Under the pieces are notes generated by a model that worked only from the letters and a program-made list of their open reading frames with translations, made no database searches and had not been told where the DNA came from. Position numbers and translations under genes: made by a program. From Candidatus Brocadiales bacterium (GTDB taxonomy: Bacteria; Planctomycetota; Brocadiia; Brocadiales; Bathyanammoxibiaceae), in the NCBI GenBank assembly GCA_030586765.1, contig JAUQZZ010000043.1, forward strand, positions 1 to 12,797: 12,797 nt of DNA, written 5' to 3'. Positions 12,779 through 12,797 of the stretch are shown piece after piece (position 1 is the first letter of the stretch; each line of letters opens with the position of its first letter).

Positions 12779-12797
12779 GTAGCGGTCGAGTCATGCC
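12779..12797 (+). repeat. Possible fifth REP-like element, cut by the window end
   Basis: GTAG (12779-12782) followed by CGGTCGAG has the form of the foot and left arm of another element. The right arm (CTCGACCG expected) would lie just outside the window, so this is a prediction only. Confidence 0.35.

Noticed and set aside
12636..12797. CRISPR array
   Set aside because: The units are individually palindromic, alternate in orientation, and vary in sequence; there is no constant direct repeat with spacers of uniform length.

Overview
This window looks like an ordinary chromosomal segment of a Gram-negative, probably anaerobic bacterium. It is moderate in GC, AGG (Arg) and ATA (Ile) codons are frequent, and the genes are tightly packed with overlapping starts and stops. 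Gene content and protein style would suit Desulfobacterota (the former Deltaproteobacteria) or a related phylum such as Nitrospirota. That placement is inference and not firm. There are no rRNA or tRNA genes, no insertion sequence, no CRISPR array and no phage genes.

Layout: (1) Positions 1-2977, plus strand, hold the end of a branched-chain amino-acid ABC importer operon: livH (5' end outside the window), livM, livG and livF, all abutting or overlapping. (2) Positions 2982-12621, minus strand, hold a colinear block read in the order carB, phoB, phoR, pstS, pstC, pstA, pstB, phoU. CarB is the large subunit of carbamoyl-phosphate synthase. PhoB and PhoR are the phosphate two-component regulators. 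PstSCAB is the high-affinity phosphate importer, and PhoU couples the importer to PhoR. (3) Positions 12622-12797 lie upstream of carB and contain no gene, only a cluster of short GTAG-footed stem-loops.

How the phosphate genes work together: PstS captures periplasmic phosphate, PstC and PstA carry it across the inner membrane, and PstB supplies ATP. PhoU relays the state of the importer to PhoR, which phosphorylates PhoB when phosphate is scarce. The 115-136 bases between phoR and pstS contain four hexamers at exact 11-base spacing, a convincing PhoB/PhoP-type operator, so pstSCAB-phoU is probably its own phosphate-controlled unit. phoB overlaps the end of carB by 8 bases and phoR follows 6 bases later, so phoBR is probably co-transcribed with carB.

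The points most worth a second look are: the REP/REPIN-like hairpin cluster upstream of carB, in which stems differ by compensatory changes; a perfect 28-base palindrome with GTAG ends between pstB and phoU; the four-repeat Pho box; a PhoR with no membrane segment; and a PstB with about 65 extra N-terminal residues. I found no clearly new multi-gene system; the genes themselves are standard families.
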